NCBI GenBank assembly: GCA_031769625.1
Contig: JAUIMM010000689.1
Location: 813,501-877,500 of the forward strand
Length of the DNA: 64,000 nt
Direction of reading: 5' to 3'
Source of the DNA: Taudactylus pleione
Taxonomy: Eukaryota; Chordata; Amphibia; Anura; Myobatrachidae
Under the pieces are notes generated by a model. The model was given only the letters and a program-made list of their open reading frames with translations. It searched no databases and was not told where the DNA came from. This document shows positions 10,801 through 21,176 of this stretch, in pieces. Numbering within the stretch: the stretch's first letter is position 1; the number at the start of each line of letters is the position of its first letter. Position numbers and translations under genes: made by a program.

Positions 10801-11155
10801 AACTGTTTTATGAAGTACTGGCACCGGTGGATTTTTGGTGAGGTTATTTTGGGACTGACTAGTTCCTAATTTATGTTTCAGCATATTATTCTATGCTCCA
10901 CTTGAAATCTATATGTGCAGTACACACTATGTTAGGTTTCCTTTTTGTATTTTCATATACATTCAACCTTATGGTGGTCATGTGACTGAAGAAAAAAAAC
11001 ATTTCAGATAAGTTGTGGATTTACTGATTATATTTGTGCACTTTATAGGGTGACTTTATCATGATAAATACCCATTAGGTGCTTTTTATCTTCATTGATA
11101 TAACAAGTTTATGTGTGCTTCACCAACGAATGATGCACTGTGAAGAGCTGCCACT

Positions 11156-11158
<3 letters not shown>

Positions 11159-11207
<49 letters not shown>

Positions 11208-11390
11208 TACACATACACACACAACCAGGAGTGCCATTTATATGTTTTTAGGTTGAATTTTTAGGTTGAATTTTAGGTTTTTAGGTTGAATTTTTGTTTT
11301 TAGGTTGAACCCACTATTTGCACCTTATTTACATTACATCCAATTATTCACATTGTGCTTATATCTACCTGTGAGCCATTTTCTCTTGCA

Positions 11391-11421
<31 letters not shown>
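11159..11421. repeat. (TA)n and TTAGGTTGAA tracts
   Basis: A (TA)n run at 11159-11200, a short tandem of TTTTTAGGTTGAA (11247-11310) and another (TA)n run at 11393-11421. Simple-sequence expansion only. Confidence 0.8.
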
Positions 11422-11424
<3 letters not shown>

Positions 11425-11971
11425 CACCCCTCGCTCCGCCCTGCCTGCCCTCCCCCACTACCACAGCACTTTTTTTTTTTAAACTACGAAATAATTTTTT
11501 TCAAAAATGTCCCCAGAATTTTATTTGTTTTTAATTATCACATTATGCAATTAAGAGCTATTAAATTTGATTTAAAATTTTTGTTAAATAAAATAATAAT
11601 AATTAAATAGAATCACATTTACATATTTTGAGAATAAAAGAATAGACAATTTTGGGGCCATTTTTAAAAAAAATATTAGCCAGTTAAGTGGGTTCCCATG
11701 TGGTATAAATAACACTCAATTTACAAAGCCCCTCTGCTTTCTCTTACATGCCAGTGCAACAGATCTGTATAATTATACCTGATAATTCTGTGGAAAAAAA
11801 TATTTTAAGATGAAGATTTTCAGAATTGAAAACCCAATCTCCCTCTATGCAGATAGGTGTTAAAATAAAACCTTGTAAAATACACTAAAAATAACTGTTG
11901 GATAAACACTACAGATGTTAGTTTTTCACAGTTCAGAAGTATGGTAATTTATTATATGAAGCTTCACTAAC

Positions 11972-12140
11972 CTCATACATGTAACCTTCTGCACTGCTTT
12001 GTTGTTCCCAACTGTGTATTCTGCTTTTTAAATTTCCACCTCCATTTTCCACCTCATCAACCTCTGAAATATTCATCAAAGTCCTTCGTAAACAATCTCC
12101 TGTTTTAGAACTTTCAGAAAGTAAAACACACTTGCTAAGC
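11972..12140 (-). CDS. Host gene exon 8
   Basis: Acceptor CCTTCCTTACAG and donor GTTAGT bound 169 bp: one base completing Lys, then 56 codons. The peptide begins LSKCVLLSESSKTGDCLRRT and continues as a polar, acidic linker ending GYMYE. No domain is recognised. The intron before it (12141-24726) is 12.6 kb, of which 10.9 kb is the hAT/DIRS/DIRS nest; without that insertion it would be about 1.7 kb. Confidence 0.7.
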
Positions 12141-13201
12141 CTGTAAGGAAGGAACGGAAAACTTAATGACTAAAGGTTGGATATCACCAGTAACTTCCAT
12201 ATCATCAGGTACGGCAACCTCTCCAATTTAAATAATGAACAAAACTGCCCTAGAGATTAACCCACTGAATACTTTATACAGAATGAAACATAATAAACAT
12301 GTTTTCTTTTTATGCCGACCTACCAGCAAGGGGACATGGCGTTTTAATTATTAATGAATGGATTCCATTTATATTCATGTGCTAAAATTAAATTATTTTT
12401 GCCCCATCCATTCACATTAGAGGGACTGCATTGTAGCACACTCAATATAGGCGGGCATTGCTATGTTCCCTAACCCACCCTCTTCAACAGCTCTTCTAAA
12501 GAGTTACAAGCTTCAGGTTTGCAGAAATAGAATAGCAAGCAGGTAATGGAGAGACTGCGCTGTGCCTGGTCAACATATTTTACATGTGGCCCATCTCCAC
12601 AGAAAATTTGGAGGATTATTTTGAAACACCTAGTACAAACTGTGATATTTCCTTTATATAATTAAAACCTTATATCCCAACCTCAACACGGGTGAACTTT
12701 ATAGGGCCTATTTATCATTACATAATTATCACTGGTGGGGCTGGTACTTAAATTATACAAAATTTTCACCTGTTTTTGTAGCATTTAAGTGAAGATGAAT
12801 AGACCCCTAAGTCTCATTTCACTATTGTACTGCTCCTATGGAAATGGGGTTTGGTTTTGAAACACAAGTGTTGTGTGGAAATATGGCCTGTAAATGGACC
12901 ACTTTACAATCAGAATGAAACATTATTTATCAGAATCCATGATGTGTGATAAAAAGATAGTCTGTTAATTGAAGAGTGATAAGCAAAGAGTAAAGATGGA
13001 CAAGTGAAGAAGGATAAATATTATGAGGCACATAATTAATAAAACGCCATGTGGGATGAGTACAAGCAATGATGCACTCCCAAGAAGTCAGTTGTGTTAC
13101 ACGTGGTAAGTGGTATGTATTTTTCAACAAAGAAATTTACATGGTGGAAATATAATTGACCATCACAGTGTAGTGGAGCATACACTTGTCTAGGGAATGA
13201 T
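12141..13201. other. Intron sequence between exon 8 and the nested transposons
   Basis: AT-rich, no coding potential or recognised repeat in about 1 kb. Confidence 0.5.
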
Positions 13202-13689
13202 GTGGTAAGCAAGGGCGTAACTACCATAGGTGCAGGGACTGCAGCTATGTGGGCCAGAGCTATGGTTAGAGCTTACCCTTGTTATCTCTATTTCTACTAA
13301 GTCCATAGGGTTCCACAGGATACCTTGGGGTATTGATGATGACGTCAGCCATCGGACACCACAGAGTTAAATTTTCATCCTCCCAGGATGCACTGGGGTC
13401 CCTCTCCTATACCCCACCCCTGAGCCAAGGCATCTCAGTTTCGTAACAAGTCATAGGCCGGAGGAGGAGAACAAAGAGAGAGAAGAAAGTCTGGAACACA
13501 CAAGAATCACATTCTCACCAAAAGGAGACGGAAAACCGGTGACCAGATCAAAGCCCATCTGCAGTACAGGTGCGACAGGGCGGGAGTCCTGTGGAACCCT
13601 ATGGACTTCGTAGAAAGGATAAGTTCTTACCATATCTCTTCTTTTCTACATCAGGGTCAATAGGGGATGTCCCAAAGAAGTATCCGTTA

Positions 13690-14780
13690 AGGGTGGGGAC
13701 GCTCCTGTGCTGGAAGGAGAATCCGCCGCCCAAAGGAAGCATTCTGAGAGGCAAAGGTATCAAATGCATAATACCTCACAAAGGTATGGACAGAAGACCA
13801 CGTGGCTGCCTTGCACAGCTGAACTGCAGAGGCACCACGGCGAGCTGCCCATGAAGGACCCACAGACCGAGTAGAGTGAGCTTTAAGAGAGGATGGTACA
13901 GACAGGCCCTCGTGAATGTAAGCCTCAGAAATTGCCATGCGAATCCATCCTGCCAAGGTTTGCTTAGCGGCAGGCCAACCCTTCTTATGGAAACCATAGA
14001 GGACAGAGAGTCCGATTTCCTAAATGAACTGGTACGGTCAACATAAATCCTAAGAGCTCGTACCACATCCAAGAAGGCCTCACCAGCAGATAGGTCTGGG
14101 GAATTAAAGGCTGGTACTATAATTTCCTCATTGATGTGGAAACTAGATACCACCTTAGGTAGGAACCCAGGGCAAGTGCGCAGCACTGCCCTGTCCCTAT
14201 GAAAAATTAGGAATGGGGGGCGACATGAAAGAGCCCCCAAATCTGACACTCTTCTGGCCGAGGCAATGGCCAGAAGAAACACAGTCTTAGCTGTGAGCCA
14301 TTGTAAATCCACTGAGCCCAGTGGTTCAAATGGCGGTCCTTGGAGAGCCGTAAGGACCACAGTCAAGTCCCAAGGAGCCACAGGTGGAACAAAGGGAGGC
14401 TGTATGCGAAGTACACCTTGCATAAAAGTGTGGACATCAGGAAGTGTACGCTGAAATCACACAGAGGGCGGAAACCTGCACCTTCAGTGAAGAAAGGCGA
14501 AAACCGTGATCTAAGCCCGCTTGTAGGAAAGCCAAAATCCTGGATAGCCTAAAAATCTGAGGATCATAGCCTCTAGGTCGACACCATTCAAAGAATGTAT
14601 GCCACACTCGGTGGTAAATTCTTGCAGAAGCCGGCTTCCGAGCTCTGAGCATGGTGTTAACAACAGAGCTGGAAAAACCACTAGACCTCAAGAGGGCAAT
14701 CTCAACAGCCACGCCATCAAAGACAGACGGCCCAGGTCCGAGTGATGGCAAGGACCTTGAGACTACAGGTCCGGACGTAG
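13690..14780 (-). pseudogene. DIRS copy B tyrosine recombinase, broken
   Basis: Pieces of the recombinase appear in different frames: ASARRVSDLGAL (first catalytic Arg), HSTRSVGPSW (His-x-x-Arg), and TFVRYYAFD with the expected Tyr. A frameshift around 13960 separates the central and C-terminal parts, so the enzyme is not made even though the catalytic residues remain. Confidence 0.75.
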
Positions 14781-14899
14781 AGGCAACCACATCAGAGCGT
14801 CTATGGATAGGCTCCTGAGATCTGAGTACCAGTGCCGTCTGGGCCAAGCTGGAGTTATCAGCAGGAGCGTGCCGCCTTCTTGCTTGAATTTGTGAATCA

Positions 14900-16500
14900 C
14901 TTGAGGAAGAAGGGAGAATGGAGGGAAGAGGTACGCACCGGACCGACAGCGCGTATACCAGAAGTACCTCTGTGTCTCTTGTTCTTGACCCGTACACAGG
15001 AAGCTTGTTGTTGTGTCGGGAGGCCATGAAATCTATCCCTGAAGGCCCCACTTGTTCACCAGTAGCTGAAACACCTCCTGCTCCTGCTTCCCAGTTGAGG
15101 ACTCCTGGTATGAACACTGCCGTGAAGGCATCGAGACTGCCTTCTGCCCACGCTAGAATGCGGGACACCTCTGTCAGTGCCACCTGACTGCGGGTTCCTC
15201 CTTGGCGGTTTATGTAAGCCACCGTGGTGGCATTATCCGACTGCACCTGCACAGGCTTTTTGTGGAGGACATGTCTTGCTTGTTGGAGAGCTTTGAATAT
15301 TGCCCATAGTTCCAAGATGTTGATTGGAAGCGCAGATTCTGCTGGCGTCCACCTTCCCTGGAAGAAATGTGGATCCGACACTGCTCCCCGACCTCAAAGA
15401 CTGGCGTCCGTCATCAGAAGAGCCCAGTCCGCAATCAAAAAGGGGTGCCCTCTGTTCAGGTGAGTAGTCTGCAGCCACCAGGCTAACGACAGACGTACCT
15501 CCGGTGACAGCACCATTGTCTGTGTCTTTATCCGGTGGGGCAACCCATTCCATCTGGAGAGGATCAACTTCTGCAGAGGTCTGGAGTGAAACTGGGCAAA
15601 CTCCACTATGTCGAACATCGACACCATGGATGCCAGTAACCTCATCGCCGAGTGAATAGACACCCGGCGACTCTGCAGGCAACTGCGTACTTTTGCCCGT
15701 AATGCAGAGATCTTTTCCTCCGTCACAAAGATCCTCTGATGTTGGGAGTCCAACAGGGCTCCGAGATGGAGCATCATCTGTGATGGCACCAGGGATGACT
15801 TCTTCCAGTTTATCAGCCAGCCGTGAGCCTGCAACACAGAGACTGTCAATTGCAGATGGCGCTGAAGGATCTCTGGAGACCGTGCCAACAGCAGAAGGTC
15901 GTCCTGATAGGGCATCAAGCGGACTCCCTGCGTCCGCAGGTGGGCTGCCATGACTGCCATGACTTTGGTAAACACTCGAGGCGCTGTGGCCAGACCAAAG
16001 GGTAGTGCCTGAAATTGGAAGTGTTGGTCTCCTACTGCAAACCTGAGGAAACGCTGGTGTGCTGAGACAATGGGTATATGCAGGTAAGCATCCTGAATAT
16101 CTACCGACACCATAAAATCCCCAGGCTCCATCGCTAAAATTATGGAACGCATGGTCTCTATCCTGAACCGAGGAACTGGGTTTCTGTACCAAAAAAAGAT
16201 TGGAGTAATACCCCGATCCTCTCTGGGTCAACGGGACTGGCACTATAACTCGAGCCTGGAGCATACAGTGGATCACCTTCCGGAATTCCTGGGCCTTGTC
16301 TTGGTCTGACTGAAGGCCCGTGGTGAAAAACCGTCTGGGAGGCCTCCGCCAGAAGGAGAGGGAATACCCCAGAGAGACCACTTCTCTTACCCAAGTGTCT
16401 ACGGTTGTGAGACACCAGCACTGGGCGAACTGAAGAAGCCGGCCTCCAACTTTGGGGTCCGCCAAGGGGAGGCCCGTCCCATCAGGCTGAGGGCTTATCG
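14900..16500 (-). pseudogene. DIRS copy B RT/RNase H, broken
   Basis: The RT palm is readable in 16152-15394 (SVDIQDAYLHIPI, FGLATAPRVF), but the catalytic box reads PYQDDLLLL instead of PYLDDLLLL. RNase H follows in another frame (LPINILELWAIF, SDNATTVAYINRQGG, VLNWEA) and then drifts into the recombinase frame. Several frameshifts make it inactive. Confidence 0.75.
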
Positions 16501-17335
16501 TCCGACTTGGGAGTTGGACATCTTGTACTCCAAGCCTGCTTTTTTGGCTTGACAGATTTCTTGGCCCCTGCCTGTATAGGAAAGTACTGCACTTTGAACT
16601 TACCCTGGGCCCTATAGGGCCGAAAGGACGAAGTACCAGACCCTGATGGGACTGTCGCCGATGGCAGACACGCAGACTTAGCTGCTGCCAGAGTGGCCAC
16701 AATTTTGTCCAGATCAGGGCCAAACATTAGGGCTGTCCATTAAAGGGCAAGCATTCCAATCCCTTTTTGGAATCTGCATCTGCTTTCCAAGAACTGCTGC
16801 TGAGGAGATTCTGGAAGTGAGAAGCCCTATACCTAAGGCTGCCTCATTAATGTACGTAGCTGAGTCTCTGAGGTTACCCACAAACTCCATCTGCTCATGT
16901 GACGAGTCAGCGTCTAGAGACATCTCCAAGCTATCAGCCCAACACTCCATGGATTCTGGCAAGCCAGCACATGGCCATTGCAGGTCTGGAAGCCATGGCA
17001 AGGGAATAAATGGATTTCAGGCATATTTCCACCAAGCAATCCGTAGCATCCTTTAAAGAGGACATGGAGGGCATGGGCAATTTATCACTCCTCACTAGGC
17101 GTGTGACATGGGAATCCACCTGTGTAGGGGTTTCCCATTTGGAAAAATAATTATCCGCAAAGGGGTATGCAAAAGCCAAACGTTTTTGAGGCGGGCCCGG
17201 GGGAGGAGCGCTGACACAGCCTGCCAAACTGCTGTGGAGAGGCACTGTGCAGCGGGGGAGGCACTGGCTGTTAGACAGGGAAAGCGCGCTCCCCTGGCAT
17301 GCTATTAACCCCTGGGACGCCTCGCTGTACCACAC
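16482..17335 (-). pseudogene. DIRS copy B ORF1, N-terminal half deleted
   Basis: Only the C-terminal core of ORF1 remains, split over three frames (16727-16482, 17001-16714, 17335-16934). At about 17185-17205 the sequence jumps from the core directly into 5' untranslated sequence (GGGGGAGGAGCGCTGACACA), so the cysteine module and linker are missing. Confidence 0.75.
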
Positions 17336-18084
17336 ATGCTGCGGCCCGCTGTCCCTGGTGGTCTAATGGAAGCGCAGGTTAATACCTGGCTCCACGCGCA
17401 GCCTGTTCCCAGGGAGTTCCCTGCCTGGAAACCTACAGGACTGTGTTACCGGCAGGGTACCCTTCCTTGGTACCCCGCCGATTACCTGCCCCCTTGAATC
17501 CGGCCACAGTCCAGGTAATCCGGGGTCACCGCTAGCTGTGACCCGATACCTACCAGCATCCCCGGATCAATACCAGCGTTCTGGTCCGGCAGGGTGTAGG
17601 AGCGACAGCATGGACATCAGTACTGACTGTCCATGCTGTACAGCTCATTTGTGCAGCCACAGCTGCTTGTAGAAAAGTTCAGGGGCCTTTATAGCCCCAC
17701 TCTGCTTGCAAGTGATCCGACTCCTGGCCGGACACCAACGAAAACAAGAGATATGGTAAGAACTTACCTTTGTTATCTCTGTTTCTACGAAGTCCATAGG
17801 GTCCACAGGGTTGACCTTGGGGTTATAGCTGGAACAGGATCCATGGGCACCACACAGTTAAGCTTTTAGCTCCCAGGATGCACTTGGGTCCTCCTCTATA
17901 CCCCGCCCCCGAGCCACAGGCACCTCAGTTGGTAAGCAGCCTAGGCCGGAGGAGAATATGGAACAGAGAGAAGGAAGACTGGAACAAACAAGAAACCATA
18001 CTCACAGCAATAGGAGACGGAAAACCGGTGACCAGCCACACAGCCCATTTGAAGCCAGGTGCGTCAGGGCGGGCGCCCTGTGGA

Positions 18085-18190
18085 CCCTATGGACTTCGTA
18101 GAAACAGAGATAACAAAGGTAAGTTCTTACCATATCTCTTGTTTTCTACTTCAGGGTCCATAGGGGGTCCACAGGGTTGACCTTGGGGAT
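18085..18190. repeat. DIRS copy C internal complementary region
   Basis: The first half is the reverse complement of the left terminus (TGGACTTCGTAGAAACAG ... ACCATATCTCTT). It is joined directly to the reverse complement of the right terminus (TTTTCTACTTCAGGGTCC ... GACCTTGGGG). This fused copy of both ends is the diagnostic DIRS feature used to rebuild termini during replication. Confidence 0.85.
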
Positions 18191-18207
18191 GTCCCAAAGC
18201 AGTTCAA

Positions 18208-19488
18208 CTAAGGGCGGGGACGCTCCTGTGCTGAAAGGAGCACCCGGCGCCCAAAGGAAGCATCCTGAGAGGCGAAGGTGTCAAACGCATGGAACCTCAA
18301 AAACGTTTGAATAGAAGACCAAGTGGCCGCCTTGCACAGCTGAACAGCAGAAGCGCCACATCTAGCAGCCCAAGAGGGACCCACAGAACGAGTGGAATGA
18401 GCCTTAACAGAGGCTGGCACAGGTAAACCCTCTTGTGCATAAGCCTCACAAATAACGGAACGAAGCCAACGGGCTAACGTTTGTTTGTTGGCAGGCCAAC
18501 CCCTCTTGTGAAAACCAAAGAGGATAAACAAGGAATCAGACTTCCTAACCGAAGCCGTCCGGTCTACATAAATTCTAAGCGCCCGGACCACATCTAAGGA
18601 AGTCTCACCAGCTGAAAGATCAGGGGACTGAAAAGCTGGCACAACAAGTTCCTGATTAATGTGGAACTTCGAGACCACTTTGGGCAAAAACTCAGGACGA
18701 GTGCGGAGCACCGCTCTGTCCTGGTGAAAAATCAGGAAAGGAGGGCGACAGGAAAGCGCCCCCAATTCAGACACCCTCCTGGCCGAAGCAATTGCCAGGA
18801 GAAAAACCGTCTTAAATGTCAGCCACTTGAGCTCCACCGCCTCAAGAGGCTCAAACGGAGGACCCTGCAGGACCCGTAGCACCACCGCCAAGTCCCAAGG
18901 AGCCACAAGAGGCACAAAGGGAGGCTGGATCCTGAGAACACCCTGGAAAAAGGTGTGAACGTCTGGTAGTATTGCAATCCGCCGTTGAAACCACACGGAC
19001 AAGGCGGACACATGAACCTTCAGAGATGCAAGGCGTAAGCCGAGATCCAATCCTGACTGAAGAAATTCCAAGATCCTAGAAACTCGGAACACCTGAGGAT
19101 CATAATGTCTGGACTCACACCACTGAAAGTAAGTGTGCCACACTCTGTGATAAATCCGTGCTGAAGCAGGCTTGCGTGCCCTGAGCATGGTACCAATAAC
19201 CGAACTGGAGAAGCCCCGAGACCTCAAGACGGCTGTCTCAAGAGCCACGCCGTCAAAGACAGCCGACCCAGATCCGGGTAAAGGCAGGGCCCCTGAGACA
19301 ACAGGTCCCGACGCTGAGGAAGAAGGTACGGAGCGTCGATGGAGAGGCTCCTGAGATCGGAGTACCAAGGACGTCTGGGCCACGCCGGAGCTACCAGCAC
19401 GAGCATGCCGCCGTCCTGCTTGAATTTCCGCAGAACCCGAGGAAGCAGGGATAGCGGAGGAAACAGATACGCCAGGTGAAACGTCCAT
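18208..19488 (-). CDS. DIRS copy C tyrosine recombinase, nucleophile changed to His
   Basis: 426 codons from ATG at 19488; the frame stays open far upstream, overlapping RT/RNase H, so the true start is uncertain. The first 90 residues overlap the RT/RNase H frame; the recombinase core begins about 19218. Catalytic Arg in ASARRVSELGAL (about 238) and His-x-x-Arg in AHSTRSVGPS (364, 367) are present. At residue about 400, TFLRFHAFD has His where copies B, E and F read Tyr (TFVRYYAFD, TFVKYYRFD, TFVRYYRFD). Tyr at this place is the expected nucleophile for the circular DNA intermediate, so integration by this enzyme is doubtful. Confidence 0.85.
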   Translation of the reverse strand: MDVSPGVSVSSAIPASSGSAEIQAGRRHARAGSSGVAQTSLVLRSQEPLHRRSVPSSSASGPVVSGALPLPGSGSAVFDGVALETAVLRSRGFSSSVIGTMLRARKPASARIYHRVWHTYFQWCESRHYDPQVFRVSRILEFLQSGLDLGLRLASLKVHVSALSVWFQRRIAILPDVHTFFQGVLRIQPPFVPLVAPWDLAVVLRVLQGPPFEPLEAVELKWLTFKTVFLLAIASARRVSELGALSCRPPFLIFHQDRAVLRTRPEFLPKVVSKFHINQELVVPAFQSPDLSAGETSLDVVRALRIYVDRTASVRKSDSLFILFGFHKRGWPANKQTLARWLRSVICEAYAQEGLPVPASVKAHSTRSVGPSWAARCGASAVQLCKAATWSSIQTFLRFHAFDTFASQDASFGRRVLLSAQERPRP

Positions 19489-21176
19489 TTCACCGACAGC
19501 GCGTCCACCAGACTTGCGCCTGCGTCTCTTGTCCTTGACCCGTAAACGGGCAACTTGTGATTGTGACGGGAGGCCATCAAGTCCAGCTCCGGCAGTCCCC
19601 ACCTGTCCACGAGTAGCTGAAACACCTCTGGGTGAAGCGACCATTCCCCGGGATGCACGTCGTGACGGCTGAGGAAGTCCGCCTCCCAATTGAGGACTCC
19701 GGGGATGAAGACCGCCGAGATTGCCGGAATGTGACCCTCCGCCCAAGTCAGGATACGAGACACCTCCGACATCGCTGCCTGACTGCGAGATCCGCCTTGG
19801 TGGTTGATATACGCCACCGTGGTGGCGTTGTCGGACTGCACCTGTACCGCCCTTCCGTGAAGAGCGGGGCCGGACGACTGCAGGGCCCTGTATACTGCCC
19901 GCAGTTCCAGGATGTTGATGGGGAGAAGTGCTTCTTCCGCTGACCAATGACCCTGAAGCGACAAAGAGCCGGTCACTGCCCCCCAACCCCGGAGACTGGC
20001 ATCCGTCGTGAGCAGGACCCAGTCCGGGATCCAAAATGGGCGCCCCTCGACCAGATGAGCTGTCTGAAGCCACCAAGCCAAAGATTGCCGAACGTCCGGA
20101 GACAACACCAGCACCTGAGAGCGGATCCGGTGAGGTAACCCGTTCCATTCTGATAGAATCAGCCCCTGCAGGGGCCGGGAATGGAACTGGGCAAATTCCA
20201 CCATGTCGAATGTCGACACCATGGACCCCAGAACTCTCATAGCCGAATGGACCGACAGGCGGCAACGGCTCAGGCAACTGTGTATCCGCAGCTGTAGGGA
20301 GGCGACCTTCTCCGGAGTCAGGAAGATCCTTTGCTGACGCGAATCCAGCAGGGCTCCCAAATGAACCATCCGCTGTGATGGAATCAGGGAGGACTTTTTC
20401 CAATTTATCAACCACCCGTGTGCTTGCAGGCAAGCGATCGTCAGGTGGAGATGTTGAAGCAGTACCTCCGGGGAGCTCGCCAGCAACAGGAGGTCGTCCA
20501 GATACGGCAGCAGCCGTACATTCTGGTTCCGAAGATGTGCGGCCATGACCGCCATAATCTTCGTGAACACCCTCGGTGCCGTGGAGAGACCAAAGGGTAG
20601 CGCCCGGAACTGATAGTGGTGTTGAAGGATAGCGAACCTCAGATACCGCTGGTGTGAAGATGCTATCGGAACATGGAGGTAGGCGTCCTGGATGTCCAGG
20701 GACACCATGTAATCCCCCGGTTCCATCGCCAGAATGATGGAACGTAACGTTTCCATCCTGAACTTGGGAACTCTGAGGAATTTGTTCAGAGACTTCAAGT
20801 TGAGGATAGGGCGATGAGAACCATTGGGTTTCTGCACCAGAAACAGAGACGAATAATACCCCGTCCCTCGTTGTGATAGAGGAACGGGAACAATGACCCC
20901 TGCTTTCAGCAAGGACTCTATAGCCTCCTGAACCTGTAACGCCTTGGCCTTGTCCTGAGAAGGACTTGTGCAGAAAAACTGGTGGGGTGGTCTGTGCCGA
21001 AAAGACAGGGCGTACCCCTGGGAGACCACTTCTCGAACCCAGGCATCCGTGGTGGTATTGTGCCAGCACTGGGCAAATAGAAGAAGTCGGCCTCCCACTC
21101 TGAGGTCCCCCAGAGGGAGGCCCGTCCCATCAGGCCGCAGGTTTATCTTCCTGCTTGGAAGAAGGGCGCCGAGCAC
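19224..21176 (-). CDS. DIRS copy C reverse transcriptase-RNase H
   Basis: An unbroken 650-residue frame. RT: QKPNGSHRPILNLKSLN (115-131), SLDIQDAYLHVPI (159-171, first catalytic Asp), FGLSTAPRVF, and PYLDDLLLL with the Asp pair at 227-228. RNase H: Asp392 (TTDASLRGWG), Glu424 (NILELRAV), Asp449 (QSDNATTVAYIN) and Asp500 (LNWEADFLSR), the full D-E-D-D set. The tail (about 560-610) has a PPLSLLPRVL ... PAWPRRPWYSDL block at the position where DIRS elements carry a putative methyltransferase-like domain; that assignment is inferred. It copies element RNA to DNA. All catalytic residues look intact. Confidence 0.9.
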   Translation of the reverse strand: MLGALLPSRKINLRPDGTGLPLGDLRVGGRLLLFAQCWHNTTTDAWVREVVSQGYALSFRHRPPHQFFCTSPSQDKAKALQVQEAIESLLKAGVIVPVPLSQRGTGYYSSLFLVQKPNGSHRPILNLKSLNKFLRVPKFRMETLRSIILAMEPGDYMVSLDIQDAYLHVPIASSHQRYLRFAILQHHYQFRALPFGLSTAPRVFTKIMAVMAAHLRNQNVRLLPYLDDLLLLASSPEVLLQHLHLTIACLQAHGWLINWKKSSLIPSQRMVHLGALLDSRQQRIFLTPEKVASLQLRIHSCLSRCRLSVHSAMRVLGSMVSTFDMVEFAQFHSRPLQGLILSEWNGLPHRIRSQVLVLSPDVRQSLAWWLQTAHLVEGRPFWIPDWVLLTTDASLRGWGAVTGSLSLQGHWSAEEALLPINILELRAVYRALQSSGPALHGRAVQVQSDNATTVAYINHQGGSRSQAAMSEVSRILTWAEGHIPAISAVFIPGVLNWEADFLSRHDVHPGEWSLHPEVFQLLVDRWGLPELDLMASRHNHKLPVYGSRTRDAGASLVDALSVKWTFHLAYLFPPLSLLPRVLRKFKQDGGMLVLVAPAWPRRPWYSDLRSLSIDAPYLLPQRRDLLSQGPCLYPDLGRLSLTAWLLRQPS

